Source of the DNA: Halicephalobus mephisto
Taxonomy: Eukaryota > Nematoda > Chromadorea > Rhabditida > Panagrolaimidae
Length of the DNA: 64,000 bases
Reading direction: 5' to 3'
Assembly: GCA_009193035.1 (NCBI GenBank)
Contig: SWDT01000038.1
Location: forward strand, 1 to 64,000
Each line of letters opens with the position of its first letter. Position 1 is the first letter of the stretch. Of this stretch, positions 46,816-58,440 are shown piece after piece. The translations under genes and the position numbers were made by a program. The notes under the pieces are model-generated. The model ran no database searches. It worked only from the letters and a program-made list of their open reading frames with translations, and had not been told where the DNA came from.

Positions 46816-48020
46816 TCACCTTGGCACGCAACATTCATATTCCATGTCAATTTTTCCTAAGTTGTTTATTCCGTAATTCGGCTGGATGACGGTTGCTCCC
46901 TGAGGCTGTACGACAGATGCCCCCCAGCGGTATTCGTTCCCTGTTTTTCTTTTTTAATTCTCTCTAATTTTGAAACTTTTTTTTAAATTAATTTTTTCTT
47001 ATTTAACTGAAATATTGAGTTATTTTAATTATTAAAAAATAAATATAAAAGTGAAATAAATTATATATTACGAAATAGGGGAGCGAATGCCATCGGGAGA
47101 ACTGTACGATAGATGTCCCCCAGTGGTATTCGTTCCTTGTTTTTCTTTTTTTTGATTCTCTCTAATTTTGAAACTTCTTTTTAAATTAGCTTTTCCTTAT
47201 TTAATTAAGTTATTAATTTTAATCATTAAAAAATAAATATAAAAGTGAAATAAATTATATATTACGAAATAAGGGAGCAAATGCCATCGGGAGGGCTGTA
47301 CGATAGATGTCCCCCAGCGGTATTCCCCCCTTGTTTTTCTTTTTTTTGATTCTCTCTAATTTTGAAACTTCTTTTTAAATTAGTTTTTTCCTAACTAAGA
47401 TATTAAGTTGATTTAACTACAAAATTAATATAAAAAGAAAAATTTCAAAATCAGCGCGAGTCAAAGAAGAGCAATTATTGACGGGAGCATTTGTCAGTGG
47501 GGAACAACTGCCGCTGGGGATGAACTGTTGTCCAGGAGCGAATATAGATGGCGAATAACTGTCGCTGGGAAACAATTGCCGTAGGGGAACAATTATCAGT
47601 AGGGATGAATTGCCTCTGGGGATGAACTGTTTCTGGGGGTAAATTGCCTCTGGGGATGAACTGTTTCTGAGGTTGAATTACCTCTGGGGTTGAATTACTT
47701 CTGGGGATGAACTGCCTTTGGAGATAAATTATCTCTGGGGATGAATTGCCTCTGGGGGTGAATTACTTCTGGGGAGCAACTGTCATGCAGCCCATAATTT
47801 GAGAGCTTTTGGCCGAACAAATGGTACTTGTAAAAAGATAAAATTGTCGTTAAAGCATGGTTGTGTGCTCTGCAGGGTCCAGCCAAGGCCATCCTTCTTG
47901 TTTCTGTCTGACCATTGTTGATAATCCTGAAATTTGACTTTTTATAAATTGTATTTTTAAATCTACTTACCATTATTGCTTGAGGCTTCTGGATGACTTT
48001 CGGATTTTGAGAAAGACAAC
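46816..48020 (-). CDS. Repeat-rich protein with VI(Q/H)PQ motifs, partial model
   Basis: Supported exons on the minus strand: 48,020-47,971 (CLSQNPKVIQKPQAIM); from 47,927 to a donor near 47,834 (DYQQWSDRNKKDGLGW...QPCF); and a last exon 46,940-46,816 (EYRWGASVVQPQGATVIQPN ... ECCVPR, TGA). Between them, 47,460-47,790 encodes many copies of an (V/A)I(H/Q)PQRQ-type motif in changing frames, so either short exons or frameshifted repeats lie there. Two further partial copies of the last exon sit at about 47,100 and 47,300. The 5' end was not found. The shared VIQPQ motif across exons supports one gene. Product unknown, perhaps extracellular. Confidence 0.4.
46870..47400. repeat. ~190-bp tandem triplication containing an exon
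   Basis: CCCCCAGCGGTATTCGTTCC plus the following TTTTCTTTTTTTGATTCTCT intron sequence occurs three times, at about 46,921, 47,115 and 47,310. The unit spans exon and intron, so it arose by genomic tandem duplication. Confidence 0.75.
47460..47790. repeat. ~24-bp GGGGATGAATTGCCTCT minisatellite
   Basis: Fourteen or so short units of the form CTGGGGATGAACTGTTTCTG or CTGGGGTTGAATTACCTCTG. On the minus strand they read as Pro-Gln-Arg-Gln-rich motifs with occasional stops. Confidence 0.7.
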
Positions 48021-48099
48021 CTACAAGATTTAGTTTGAAAAAATTTATGTTTGAAATCTAGGTCCCGAACTAGGCTTCCAGGTGAGTTATGTGACGTTT

Positions 48100-48690
48100 C
48101 TGTCCCAAGCATTTGTGTTCCAATTTTAAAGTTAAAACTTAAAAAAATATCTATAATAATGTAATAAAATCCATAGATTCTGAACCTAGAATCAGAATCG
48201 ATAACCAGCCTTCAGAATCCTGGATTCTGAGTTAAGTGGTACTTCTATCTAGAACATTTGTGTTCCAATTTTAAAGTTAAAACTTAAAAAAATATCTATA
48301 ATACTATAATAAAACCTATAGATTCTAAATCTAAAATCAGAATCGATAGCCAGCCTTCAGAATCCTGGATTCTGAGTTAAGTGGTACTTCTATCTAGAAC
48401 ATTTGTGTTCCAATTTTAAAGTTAAAACTTAAAAAAAATATTTATAATACTATAATAAAACCTATAGATTCTGAATCTAGAATCAGAATCGATAGCCAGC
48501 CTTCAGAATCCTGGATTCTGAGTTAAGTGGTACTTATATCTAGAACATTTGTGTTCCAATTTTAAAGTTAAAACTTTACAAAAAAAATATTTATAATATT
48601 ATAATAAAACCTATAGATTCTGAATCTAGAATCAGAAATTGATTTCTGTAATTCTGGATTCTGAAGAATAATTTTTAATTTTGATTTTAC
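48100..48690. repeat. 145-bp tandem repeat, four copies
   Basis: GAACATTTGTGTTCCAATTT recurs at about 48,107, 48,252, 48,397 and 48,542. Each unit also holds CCTGGATTCTGAGTTAAGTG and ATTCTGAATCTAGAATCAGA, the latter a near-palindrome. Confidence 0.85.
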
Positions 48691-49039
48691 AATTTTCAAT
48701 ATCCTTAAAATTGAACAAAAAAATACTTATAGTACTGTAATAAAATTCATCAATTCTGAATTTAGAATCAGAAGTTGGTTTTTGTAATCCAGGATTTTGA
48801 AGACTAACTTTGGATTTTAAAAATACCTTAAATTTTATAAAACCTTTAAAAAGTTGAAATTTATTTAAAATAGCTTTGAAAATATTATATAACAGATGAA
48901 AAATTATTTTCAACAATTTTTCGTTTTAATTTTTAAATTAAAGGTATAAAATTGGGGATATATTCACTTTGCTACCGCCAAAGTGGAATGTTTCATTTTC
49001 TGGTAACAAAGTGACTATGCACCTGAAAATTGGCACATG

Positions 49040-49615
49040 AAGGCTTAAAACATAAAGAATTGGGGATATAGAGACTTAGGACATGAATAATTGGGGATAT
49101 AGAGATTTGGAACATAGAGATTTGGGACATAGAGACTTAGGACAAAAAGAATTGGGATTTAAAGCCTTGGAACATAGAGATTTGGGACACGATGACTTAG
49201 GACAAAAATAATTAGGAATATAGAGATTTGAAATATAGACACTTAGAACAAGAAGAATTGGGATTTAAAGTCTTGGGGCATAAACACCTAGAACATAAAG
49301 AATTGGAAGATAGAGACTTGGGATTTAGAGACCCAAAACATAAAGACTTAGGATATAGAGATCTAGAACATGAAGATTTGGAATATAGAGCCCTAGAACA
49401 TAGATACCTAGAACATAGAGACCTAGAACATGAAGACTTAGGATATAGATACCTAGAACATAAAGACTTGGAATATAGAGCCCTAGAACATGAAGACTTG
49501 GGATTTAGAGACCTAGAACATAGAGACTTGGAATATAGAGACCTAGAACATGAAGACTTGGGATTTAGAGACCTAGAACATAGAGAATTGGAACATGAAG
49601 ACTTGGGACGGGAAT
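49040..49615 (+). repeat. 15-bp minisatellite, open in frame on both strands
   Basis: About 35 units of GACCTAGAACATAGA or GACTTGGGATTTAGA. From 49,228 to 49,615 the plus strand reads DLEHR/DLGFR pentads without a stop and the minus strand reads Ser/Lys/Leu/Cys-rich pentads. Because 15 is a multiple of three, openness is expected from any stop-free unit. Upstream units contain stops. Confidence 0.85.
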
Positions 49616-49621
49616 ACCCTA

Positions 49622-49978
49622 TCATGTCCAGGTGCGCTGTCTCCTTTGGCCATTTGCGGAAGTGCTGACGAAACATGGCTCTTCTCCAATTTCTAATGCG
49701 CAAAACGGCTTAACCGAGCTCAAGTTATTATTTTTCAATTTTCTACAAAGTACTTTTAAAATTACTTACTCTTCCATAATAAACGGTTCATTTTCGTTTT
49801 CTAGTCGTTCTGGTTTTCTTTCCGAAACAGAAGAACTGGCATCAAAACTGTCGGTTTCTGTGATTGCCGCAGGGCCTGGGACTTTTGCTCCGTAAAGAAC
49901 TCCGCCACTCCCTTGGACAGAACTTACAGGAACTCCAGAAGCTGCTACACAACACAGATTCCTCGTCCCTGGAAACAA
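49622..49978 (-). CDS. Hypothetical ~109-residue protein
   Basis: Two exons, 49,978-49,770 and 49,742-49,622, joined by a 27-bp GT-AG interval in matching phase (donor GTAAGTAA, acceptor TTTGTAG); 27 bp is short for an intron. The frame starts MFPGTRNLCC and includes a Ser/Glu-rich stretch (DSFDASSSVSERKPERL). No signal peptide or domain recognised. TTTCCAG just inside the ATG could instead be an acceptor, so the true start may lie upstream or be trans-spliced. Divergent from the Ly6-like gene, with only 2 bp between the two ATGs. Confidence 0.35.
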
Positions 49979-49980
49979 AC

Positions 49981-51606
49981 ATGAAGAAAATTCAAATCAA
50001 GATTTTACATTTTATTTTTACACTTGTTTTTTTTAATTGTCGAAAATTATCGGCTTTAAAATGCTACAATTCGGACATGCCTGATCCCGATGACGTGACG
50101 GAATGTAATCCAAATGAAGTAAGTTTAATTTTTTAATTATAATTTTAAAATTTATTTTTTTTTAAATTATAATTTTAAAATTTATTTTTTTTTAATTATA
50201 ATTTTAAAATTTATTTTTTTTTAATTATTATTTTAAAATTTTTTTTCAATTATGATTTTAAAATTTATTTTTTGATATTTCTAAATTTCCACGAAAAATG
50301 ACAAATTTATTTTTTAATTTTTTTATAAAAATGTAATTTTTCGAAATTTTTCAATTTTCGCAAAAAATTATAAAAATAGAAAAAGTTGTAAATCTGATAA
50401 GTCAGTTCCGAAATTGACCTGGTTTTTTATTTTAATTTTTTTTAAATTTTTTCTTAAATTTTAAATTTTTTAAATTTTATTTTTTTATTTTTATTTTGGA
50501 ATTTAAAAATTCTAGATTTTTGCATTGAGATGGCTTTATGAAAAGTATTATTTTTACAATAATATATTTTTTAATTTTCGTGACAAAAAAGAAATTTATG
50601 AAGAATAAAAAAATCGATATTTTATAGTGAGATAAATTTCTTTTCGCCTAAATTCAAAGGAATCTTAAAAATTCCGTAAAAATATTTATTCTTTGAATTT
50701 TTATTATAATATTTTTGGAATTTTTGAGTTTCCGCGTAAAGGGAGAGAGATGTGCAAAAGTGGCAAAAATGGTAAATCTGACAAAATCAATTCGCCCTTT
50801 TCTTCCTCTCGCTCTTCTTTTATTTCTTTTTCTCTCTCACTCTTCTTTCTTTTTCTCTTTTTCTCTTTCTCTCTTTTTTCTTTCTCTCACTCTTCTTTTT
50901 TCTCTCTTTTTTCTTTCTCTCACTCTTCTTTTTTCTTTTTCTTTCTTTTTTCTCTTTCTCTCTTTCTCTCTCTCTTTTTCTCTCTCTTTTTTTCTTTTAT
51001 TTAAATTTTAAATCTTTTTGAAAAATCCACGTCAAAAAAATGCTATTTTTAATTTTCATAACAATATAATCTCTTAAAACTTCAAATTCTCACGTAGAGA
51101 GTTAAAAAAAGTAAATTTAAAATTATCCTAAAAAAATTCAAAAAATGTCAGATTCCAAAAATCCGCATGAAAATAATTTCGTGGAAAAATTAACCTTTGA
51201 TTTTATAATAATGTGATTATTAAAATGTGAATTTAAATTTCAGAATTGTTACGGAGAATACTATGCTGTAAAAAACGAAAAAAACGGATTAATTCAAAAA
51301 TATGACAGATTTTGCGTCCACGAAATCCACTGCAGGAACAGAGGACTCACGGACCGATGTGTCAACATCACGGAATTGGATCCGATTGTTGGAAATACTT
51401 TTAAAAGAAAATTATCATCGAACAAATTAGATCCAAAAAATTTGCTTTTTTCAAGATTCTGCTGCTGTTCCGAAGATATGTGTAACAGTATAGCCAGAGA
51501 AGAAATCAAAGCACTTTTTAACATTACTTCTGATTCTCCGACATTACTATCAGATATTTTTGTTTTAATTACTGTATTTACCGTATTTGCTCACTTACCT
51601 TTTTGA
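49981..51606 (+). CDS. Ly6/uPAR-type three-finger protein, likely GPI-anchored
   Basis: Exons 49,981-50,118 and 51,244-51,606, in phase, 166 residues. N-terminal signal peptide (KILHFIFTLVFFNC), then the three-finger pattern ALKCYNS...ECNP, NCYGEYY, RFCVHEIHC, RGLTDRCVN and the closing FCCCSEDMCN, which is the CC-x4-CN signature of Ly6/uPAR and activin-receptor ectodomains. There is no kinase domain. The C-terminus is a hydrophobic tail (LLSDIFVLITVFTVF) ending the protein, as in GPI-anchored members. Expected on the cell surface; ligand unknown. Its stop overlaps the predicted 3' end of the GABA-B gene on the other strand. Confidence 0.82.
50800..51000 (+). repeat. 200-bp polypyrimidine tract (TTTCTCTCACTCTTC)
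   Basis: Almost pure C/T on the plus strand within the Ly6-like intron, built of TTTCTTTCTCTCACTCTTC units. Such mirror-like pyrimidine tracts can adopt triplex structure; that is general knowledge and not tested here. Confidence 0.85.
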
Positions 51607-54600
51607 TCACGGACACTTTCGCCAAGCTGTCTTAGCCGCTCCAGATGATCCCACAGTTCTGCAGATTTCTAAAAAGAAAAATTTAATCTTCGCAATTACT
51701 GTAGAATCATTTGCAACTGAACGGAATCAACGTGTTCAGACCATTTTTATCAAAAAAATCTGTTCTGAGATTTGTGAAGAACTCGACATCAAAATTAAAT
51801 TGAGTTTTTGCACAATAACTGAGCAAGTTGGTCTAATGTTGCACGCAACCTGCGAATTTGACTTTGATTTTGATCTTTTTACAAATGTAAATATAAAAAC
51901 ACTACTCGAACTGCCTGAATGTTGCGGGCAAACTGCAGATTTTAGTTTGATTTCGATGTTGACATATCTACTTAAATGTTGCACGCAACCTGCGAATTTG
52001 ATTTTGATTTTGATCTTTTTATAGATTTTTTAATGACAAAAACGATCCAAATACGTTGATTATATTCAATTACAAGTAATTTCACAGTATCTGTGGTGTT
52101 AGAAACGAGTATCCTTACCGTAACCAGGACCTGGTGGAGACTGAGGTTTTCCTCCTCGATCCGGCAGATTTTCTCCTTAATCCCTTCGACGACCCTGAAA
52201 TGGGTGGAATTAGGAAAATTAAGACAATCCTAAAATTGGGTCTCACATGGAAAGTTGTCGTTGTAAATTCTCCGTTCCGTTTTTGCCCACGACGGACTTC
52301 ATCATGCCTTTTCTGTATCTTTGTTGTTCTGTGCCCCGAGGGGTCCGTAGCAATTCGATTATCTGGATGTTATGTGCATATTGAATTTCGTAATAAAAAT
52401 AAACTTACTTTCGGTACAAACACGAACGAAAGCGTCAATGTTGTGCAAAAAATTATAAATAAACTGGTCAAAGCAAATGCTTCGTTTACCCTTTCTTGGA
52501 GGATGAAGGCCAGTGAGAGACCGATGACACACATGACCACGACGTTGTAGACACTCATCCCGATGTATTTCGAGTCGTTTAAAGCCGGCACGTTCACTGC
52601 ACGGGTCTCCCAAGCGAGGAAACATCCGAAGATCTGCAAAATCATTTTTTAGAAGTTTGTGTTTTTTATCAAAGTTAATGGTCAAAGTTCAACATCGAAG
52701 TTGATCCTCAAAGTTCAAACTCAAGTTCGAAGTCAAAGTTGATCGTCAAAGTTCGAAGTCAAAGTTAATAGTCGAAATTCGAACTTAATATTCAACATCA
52801 AAGCTAATAGTCGAAATTCGAACTTAAAATTCGACATCAACGTCAGAGGTCAAGATCAAAGATGACCGTCAAAATTCAAAGTCGAAGTTAATAGTCGAAA
52901 TTCGAAGTTAACTTTCGACATCAAAGTCAAAGTTGACGGTCAAAGTTAATAGTCGAAATTTGAACTCAATTTTCGATATCAAAATTGACTGTCAAAGTTC
53001 AAAGTCGGAGGTCGAAATCAAAGTCAAAGTCAAACTCGCAGGTTGCTTGTAACATTATGACAAACATGCTTATTCAATTGTTGCGTGCAAACTGCAAATT
53101 TGACTTTCATGTTGATTTTTTTACAGATCTCGGCACAAGTTTTTTCGTTTTTTAAATAACCCAAAATTACACTCATAATCAAAAAGAATTTTAAAAAAGA
53201 CCAAAGGGGATCAGAAGCCCCAAGGGAACGACTACCGTATGGCTATCTAAATAGTTCCTCACCATCAATATTCCTTTAATAATGTAGAAGACGACTTGGA
53301 AATAAATTGAATAATCACTTTGACACCGTTCCAATTGAGGAATAATCAGGAAGTTTTTAGATTGCTGTAATTATATTTCATAAATAAAAAATTAAAAAGA
53401 AAATTAAATATTTTTTAAGATTTTTAATTTTTAAAATTAAAAAAAATTAAATATTAAATATTTTTTTAAATTTACAAAATTAAAGAAAAATTAAATATTA
53501 AATATTTTTTTAAATTTACAAAATTAAAGAAAAATTAAATATTAAATATTTTTTTAAATTTAAAAAAATAAAAGAAATGTTTAGTTTAAAAATTTAAAAA
53601 AAAATAAAAAAAATTTTTGATTTTAAAATTTTTAAAAAATAAAAAATAAAAGAAAGTTTTAATTTTAAAATTAAAAAAAAATAAAAGAAATTTTTGATTT
53701 TAAAATTTAAAAAAAAATAAAAAATAAGAAATTACAAACCAGAGTTTCGTGATCCGTGATGGAGTACCGGAAAGGAGAAATAACAGCCCAAAGACAGAGA
53801 ATAATTGCGTCGATGGTCATGATTAAAGCCACTATCATGAATAATTGGTAATCTTTAATCGCTTTTTTGTCTTTTCTGATATTTGTGAAAATAGAATGGA
53901 CTCTCCAAGTTTTAGAAAACATGGAGCCGAAAGCTAACGTGAATCCTATGCTCAGAACCCACGTTTTGGCCTAAAAACGATGGATTAAAAATGAATATTA
54001 ATTTTTAAGTCGGATTTTTGCTGATCGAAATTGATTCAATTTTAAAAAACGGTCTCGAAACGAAATCCCTGCGCGCCCATGGCCTGGCCTACTGTAGCTG
54101 GAAAGTAATGTAATTCGATTGTTGTTATCACTTTTTTGTTTTTATGTATTTTATATATTTAATAATTATAATATTCTGCTGTCTTTTACATGGTCCCACA
54201 GCGAAAAATCCTGTATATCTATCAGTTGGGAAAGTCGAATATAAATTGCATTATTATTTTTTTTTTTATTATTATTATTTTTATTTTTATTATTATTATT
54301 TTTCCGTTTTAATGTGTCATTGTTGATATATCAAATCTCCCTAATATTTCTCTAATCTTTTAAGCGATCTTAGAATGGAAAATTCCATGTATAAATAAGT
54401 TTAAAAATGTTAAGGATCAATTTTATTATTTTTATTTTTTATTATTTTTGTTTTTCGTCTTGTTGTATTGTTGTTGATGTATTTCTAATATTTTTCCACC
54501 TTTGTATGCAGCTTCAGAATGTAAAACTTCGATCGGTTAGAAAAATGTTGAATAAGCTTTTTTTTCACTATTGATATATCGAACATTTCGAATATTTTCT

Positions 54601-56644
54601 TTTTGCACGGTCCCAGAACGGTAAACCCCATATATCAATTGTGTTATTTTTTGTTTTCAGGTGTCATAGAAATATCAAAGTTATTTGATATTTCTATCTT
54701 ACGTGGATTCTACGACTTAACAAGAATGGAAACCTCACATAACAGAGCTTCTCGAATATGGCAGGACTGACGAATCTGGTGTCGATTCCCAGGAGGAAGA
54801 CGGAGACGTAAGCGCAGATGGATCCGGCGATAATCAGATTATTCATATTCGGACTGGACATTTTGATGAATCTGTGTTTGCGGTATTTGACGTTGACGAA
54901 AAGGAAAAACAAAGCCATAAGGATTCCAAACAACGCCAAACCGCACATGATTCCCAGAATTAAGTAACTTATGTACTGTCTTTCTCTGATGACTACGGTA
55001 GCGTCCAATGGAGGAGACCAATCAAATACAGAATCCATCACAAATTTGTCGTTTGCGTTGTCGTAGTATCCGATGTTGCTGTAGCTGCCGTTCCACCACT
55101 GCTCGATGATGGAAATTCCCAAACGTTCGTTGTTGTCGAATTTGACAGTTCCGGTGATCCCTTCGAATGAGGATTCTCCGAGCATTTTCAGCAATTTCAT
55201 GGAAGTCAGATCTGGAGACATCTCATGACCGTTCTGATGGAGAGAAACGTTCAAAGCCAAGGACAAGGCCCAGATTCCATCGTAAGCGTAAGCGCTGTGG
55301 GCGTCGTACTCACATCGACGACGATCACACAAGGCTTTTAATTCTTCTTTTATTTCCTTGACTGTTTTGTTTGAAATTATTGGAGTGTTTAAATTAGGTC
55401 TTTCAGCAGCGAACTCCAGAGCGAAATGACCTTGAAGAACTTCCTCGATTTCGGACACACTGCAATTTGTCCCTTCTGTCCGATTCCACCAGTTGTTCCT
55501 GTGATATCCGTGGAGAATCCAGACGTAGTTAGGACCGAACATTTCCTTCTGATAAGCTTCGCAGAGAATTTTCACAGCAAGATCTGGAGAAAAATCCCCA
55601 ATAATAATCCTTGCATCTCGTCTTTTTAGTTCTTCTAGTTCGTATCCGATATTGTGGACTTGATCGACGCTAATCCCGGCAGTGTAGATTACTCTAATAT
55701 TGTAGACATTCTCCAAAGTCGTTGTTAACTTTTCATGCGGCTAAAAATTATTAATTTTAATTTCAAAAAATACAAAAATTAAAAATTTTAAAGAATATAA
55801 TTTTTAATTTTAAAAAATATAAATTATAAATTTCCAGAAATTTAAATGTTTTTTAAAAATATAATTTTTATTTTATTCTTTTTAAATTTATAATTTATTT
55901 TTAAATTTTTATTTTATATTTTCTTTTATAATTTTTTAAAATTTATAATTTGTATTTTTAAATTTTTTTAAATTTATATTTTTTAAATTTATAATTTATA
56001 TTTTTTAATTTATATTTTTTGAAATTTATAATTTACAAAACTAACCAAGGCGTAACGTGGGTCGTCACTTTGTTTGATGGTCCCCACTCTTGTCCAGTTG
56101 TAGTTCAATAATAAATGGCATCTTGCTGGCATCAGATTTTTGTCTCCAGGGACCATTCTGAAGAAAGTCGGATATAGTTCCTTAGAATCGGCACTTGAAA
56201 ATTTGGCATGGGTTTCTGCATAAGAAAGTTGTAAAATATCCCAGTACTTGGTTGCCATTGCCACAGGCTCGTTTACGTTTGTGCAGACGTCGCCGAAGAG
56301 GGCGAATGGTCGTTGTTGAACGCTCATGAGATCGAAAAGTGATTTCATCCCGAGTGAAGTTTTACACTGAAAATAATTACTTTTTAACTGTAATTTTGTA
56401 TTTAAAAAACCTGAGTATCTTTGAACATTAAATCAATACAGTAATCAGGAAGTATAGAGGGATTACTGTGGACATGGTAAAGAGCCAGTTTAATGTAAGG
56501 CTCGAATTCTTTCCTGAAGGTGTCCGGAAGCAACACCCCCAGAGACAGCTTCTGACGTCGAGGAGACTTGGCCGACCTCGAACAGTGCCCTTCTCCCGGA
56601 CCCACCAAGTACCCGAATACTACCCCAATTAGAAGCAAATACAT
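51591..56644 (-). CDS. gbb-2: Metabotropic GABA-B receptor subunit (GBB-2 type)
   Basis: Class C G-protein-coupled receptor for GABA at the plasma membrane, normally a heterodimer with GBB-1. Nine phase-matched exons: 56,644-56,411; 56,366-56,046; 55,740-54,703; 53,970-53,740; 53,364-53,263; 52,633-52,409; 52,362-52,247; 52,194-52,119; and 51,668-51,591, 806 residues. Signal peptide ([13 protein letters not shown]), Venus-flytrap domain ([58 protein letters not shown]), seven membrane spans beginning [16 protein letters not shown] and ending [20 protein letters not shown] then VPK, and a C-terminal coiled coil ([31 protein letters not shown]). The subunit type is inferred from neighbours RFT1 and sar-1, which flank gbb-2 in C. 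elegans as I recall. The last exon ends at a TGA that directly follows a GTAAGT, so a further exon is possible. An AG directly precedes the ATG, a possible trans-splice acceptor. Confidence 0.9.
52680..53035. repeat. AAGTTCGAAGTCAAAGTTGA simple repeat in intron
   Basis: Irregular 15-30-bp units of TCAAAGTTCGAAGTCAAAGT and AATAGTCGAAATTCGAACTT fill most of intron 5 of the GABA-B gene. Confidence 0.75.
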
Positions 56645-56689
56645 CTAAAAGTAAATAATCCAAGTAATCACATTTTGACAATCAAAAAG

Positions 56690-57660
56690 TTTTTACAAAA
56701 TGGTCCCGACACGAAGTTTTTATAACTTTCCAGTCAGGACCCAAAAATGGAAAATTTAATGTTTTTATAATTCTTAAAGATTAAGTTCTATTTTAAAAAT
56801 CAAAAACAAATTTTTTTACAAAATGATCCCGACACGAAAGTTTCCAATTGAGACTCAAAAATGTTAAATTTAATGTTTTTATAATTCGTAAGGATTTAAT
56901 TGTATTATAAAAATCAAAAAAGAACTATTTTTACAAAATGGTCTCGACACGAAAGTTTCAAAGTTTCCAATTGAGACTCAAAAATGTAAAATTTAATGTT
57001 TTTCATTTTCTAAAAATTTGAAAATAAATTATACCGTTTCATAAATCAAAAATGTTTTTTACGAAATGGTCCCGACGAGAATTTTTATGACTTTTTAAAA
57101 TCTTCGAAATTTTTCATTTGAAAAATCTTTCAAATTTGGGCAGAATTCTGGAAAATGTTACAGAATTTTACGAAAGTATAAATAAAAAATTGCACTATCA
57201 TAAAAATCGAAAATGAACTTTTTTATGTGGTCCCAATGTGAATTTTTAGAAATTTTTAAAAACTAAATTAACTTAAAATTTCAGTTTTTCTAGGGTTATT
57301 TCGTAATTTTTTACAATTGATCATATATTCAAAAAAAAAGCAGAAATAAACTTTTCTTACAAACTAGTCCTAACACGAATTTCTGAAAGTTTTTAAAAAG
57401 TAAAATTATCTAAATTAGTAATTTTTTTTTGGTTATTTCGTAATTTTATAATTTATAAAACAAAAATCAAAAACAAGTTTTTAAACGAAATGATCCCGAC
57501 ACGAATTTCTGAAATTTTTTAAAAAGTAAAATCATCTAACTTAGTAATTTTGATTTTTTTTGGTTATTTCGTAATTTTATAATTTATAAAACAAGTTTTT
57601 AAACAAATTGGTCCCGACACGAATTTCTGAAAGTTTTTAAAAAAGATCTAAGAAGTAATT
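56690..57660. repeat. GGTCCCGACACGAA repeat array upstream of gbb-2
   Basis: Seven or so ~120-bp units with GGTCCCGACACGAA and TTTCCAGTCAGGACCCAAAA, same family as 42.6-43.4 kb. It fills most of the region between gbb-2 and RFT1. Confidence 0.78.
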
Positions 57661-57887
57661 TCAGTTTTTTTTCGTAATTAATTTTTCGAAAAAAATATTT
57701 CCTCTAAATTCATCTGGAAAATTTCAAATTCAACCACAAAAGGTACATAACCTTGTTCATTTTCGAAAATTAAAATTTATAAATTAAAATAATTACAAAA
57801 ATCGAACATATTTTTAAAAAATTATTTTTTTATAAAAAAATTCAGAAAAAACTGAAAATTTACTTTTTTAAATTGTACGGCTTGCCA

Positions 57888-58028
57888 AAAAAGTCTTTTT
57901 TGGACACAAAAAGCTATTTTGCCGAAAACCCTTTAAGAAATAAGACACACGCCTGAGGGGCTGGTCCTTCTTCGATTGCTCTAACTGCGAAAAAACATTG
58001 ACAAACGTCTTTTTTGGCTTACCAATTT
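57888..58028. mobile_element. Possible small TIR element
   Basis: GGCTTGCCAAAAAAGTCTTT at the left and, reverse-complemented at the right, GGTAAGCCAAAAAAGACGTT, around 100 bp of less AT-rich sequence. No clear target duplication. Confidence 0.45.
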
Positions 58029-58440
58029 TTCTTTTTCCAAATTTTTGTCATTTAAAAAAAAATCAAACAATTTTTTAAAAATTTAAAAAACTTAAAAAAA
58101 TCAAATAACTTTTAAAAAATCAAACAATTTTAAAGTCAATAATTTTTTAAAAAATCAAGTAACTTAAAAAATTTAATTATTTTTAAATTATTTAATAATT
58201 TTGAAAAATCAAAAATTTTTTTTAAATTTAAAATTTCAAAAAATTAATCTTAAAAAAATTAAAAAACTTTAAAAAATTAAATAATTTCGAAATTTACGAA
58301 ATCCCCTCAGGACCTGGTTATCCAATCCACCGACCATTTTAATATTAAAATTTATTTTCCAAAATCCCGTAAAATTCAAAACAAAAATTAACTTATTTGC
58401 GAAAATTGTAAGGAAGATCAAATAACTCGATATTTTTACA

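Noticed and set aside
49228..49668. 146-codon frame with pentapeptide-like repeats as a real gene
   Set aside because: It is a 15-bp minisatellite; a stop-free unit stays open in any length, both strands are open, and upstream units contain stops.
50693..51011. Ser/Phe/Leu-rich plus frames of about 100 codons
   Set aside because: Translation of a C/T-only tract inside an intron; composition is an artefact of the tract.
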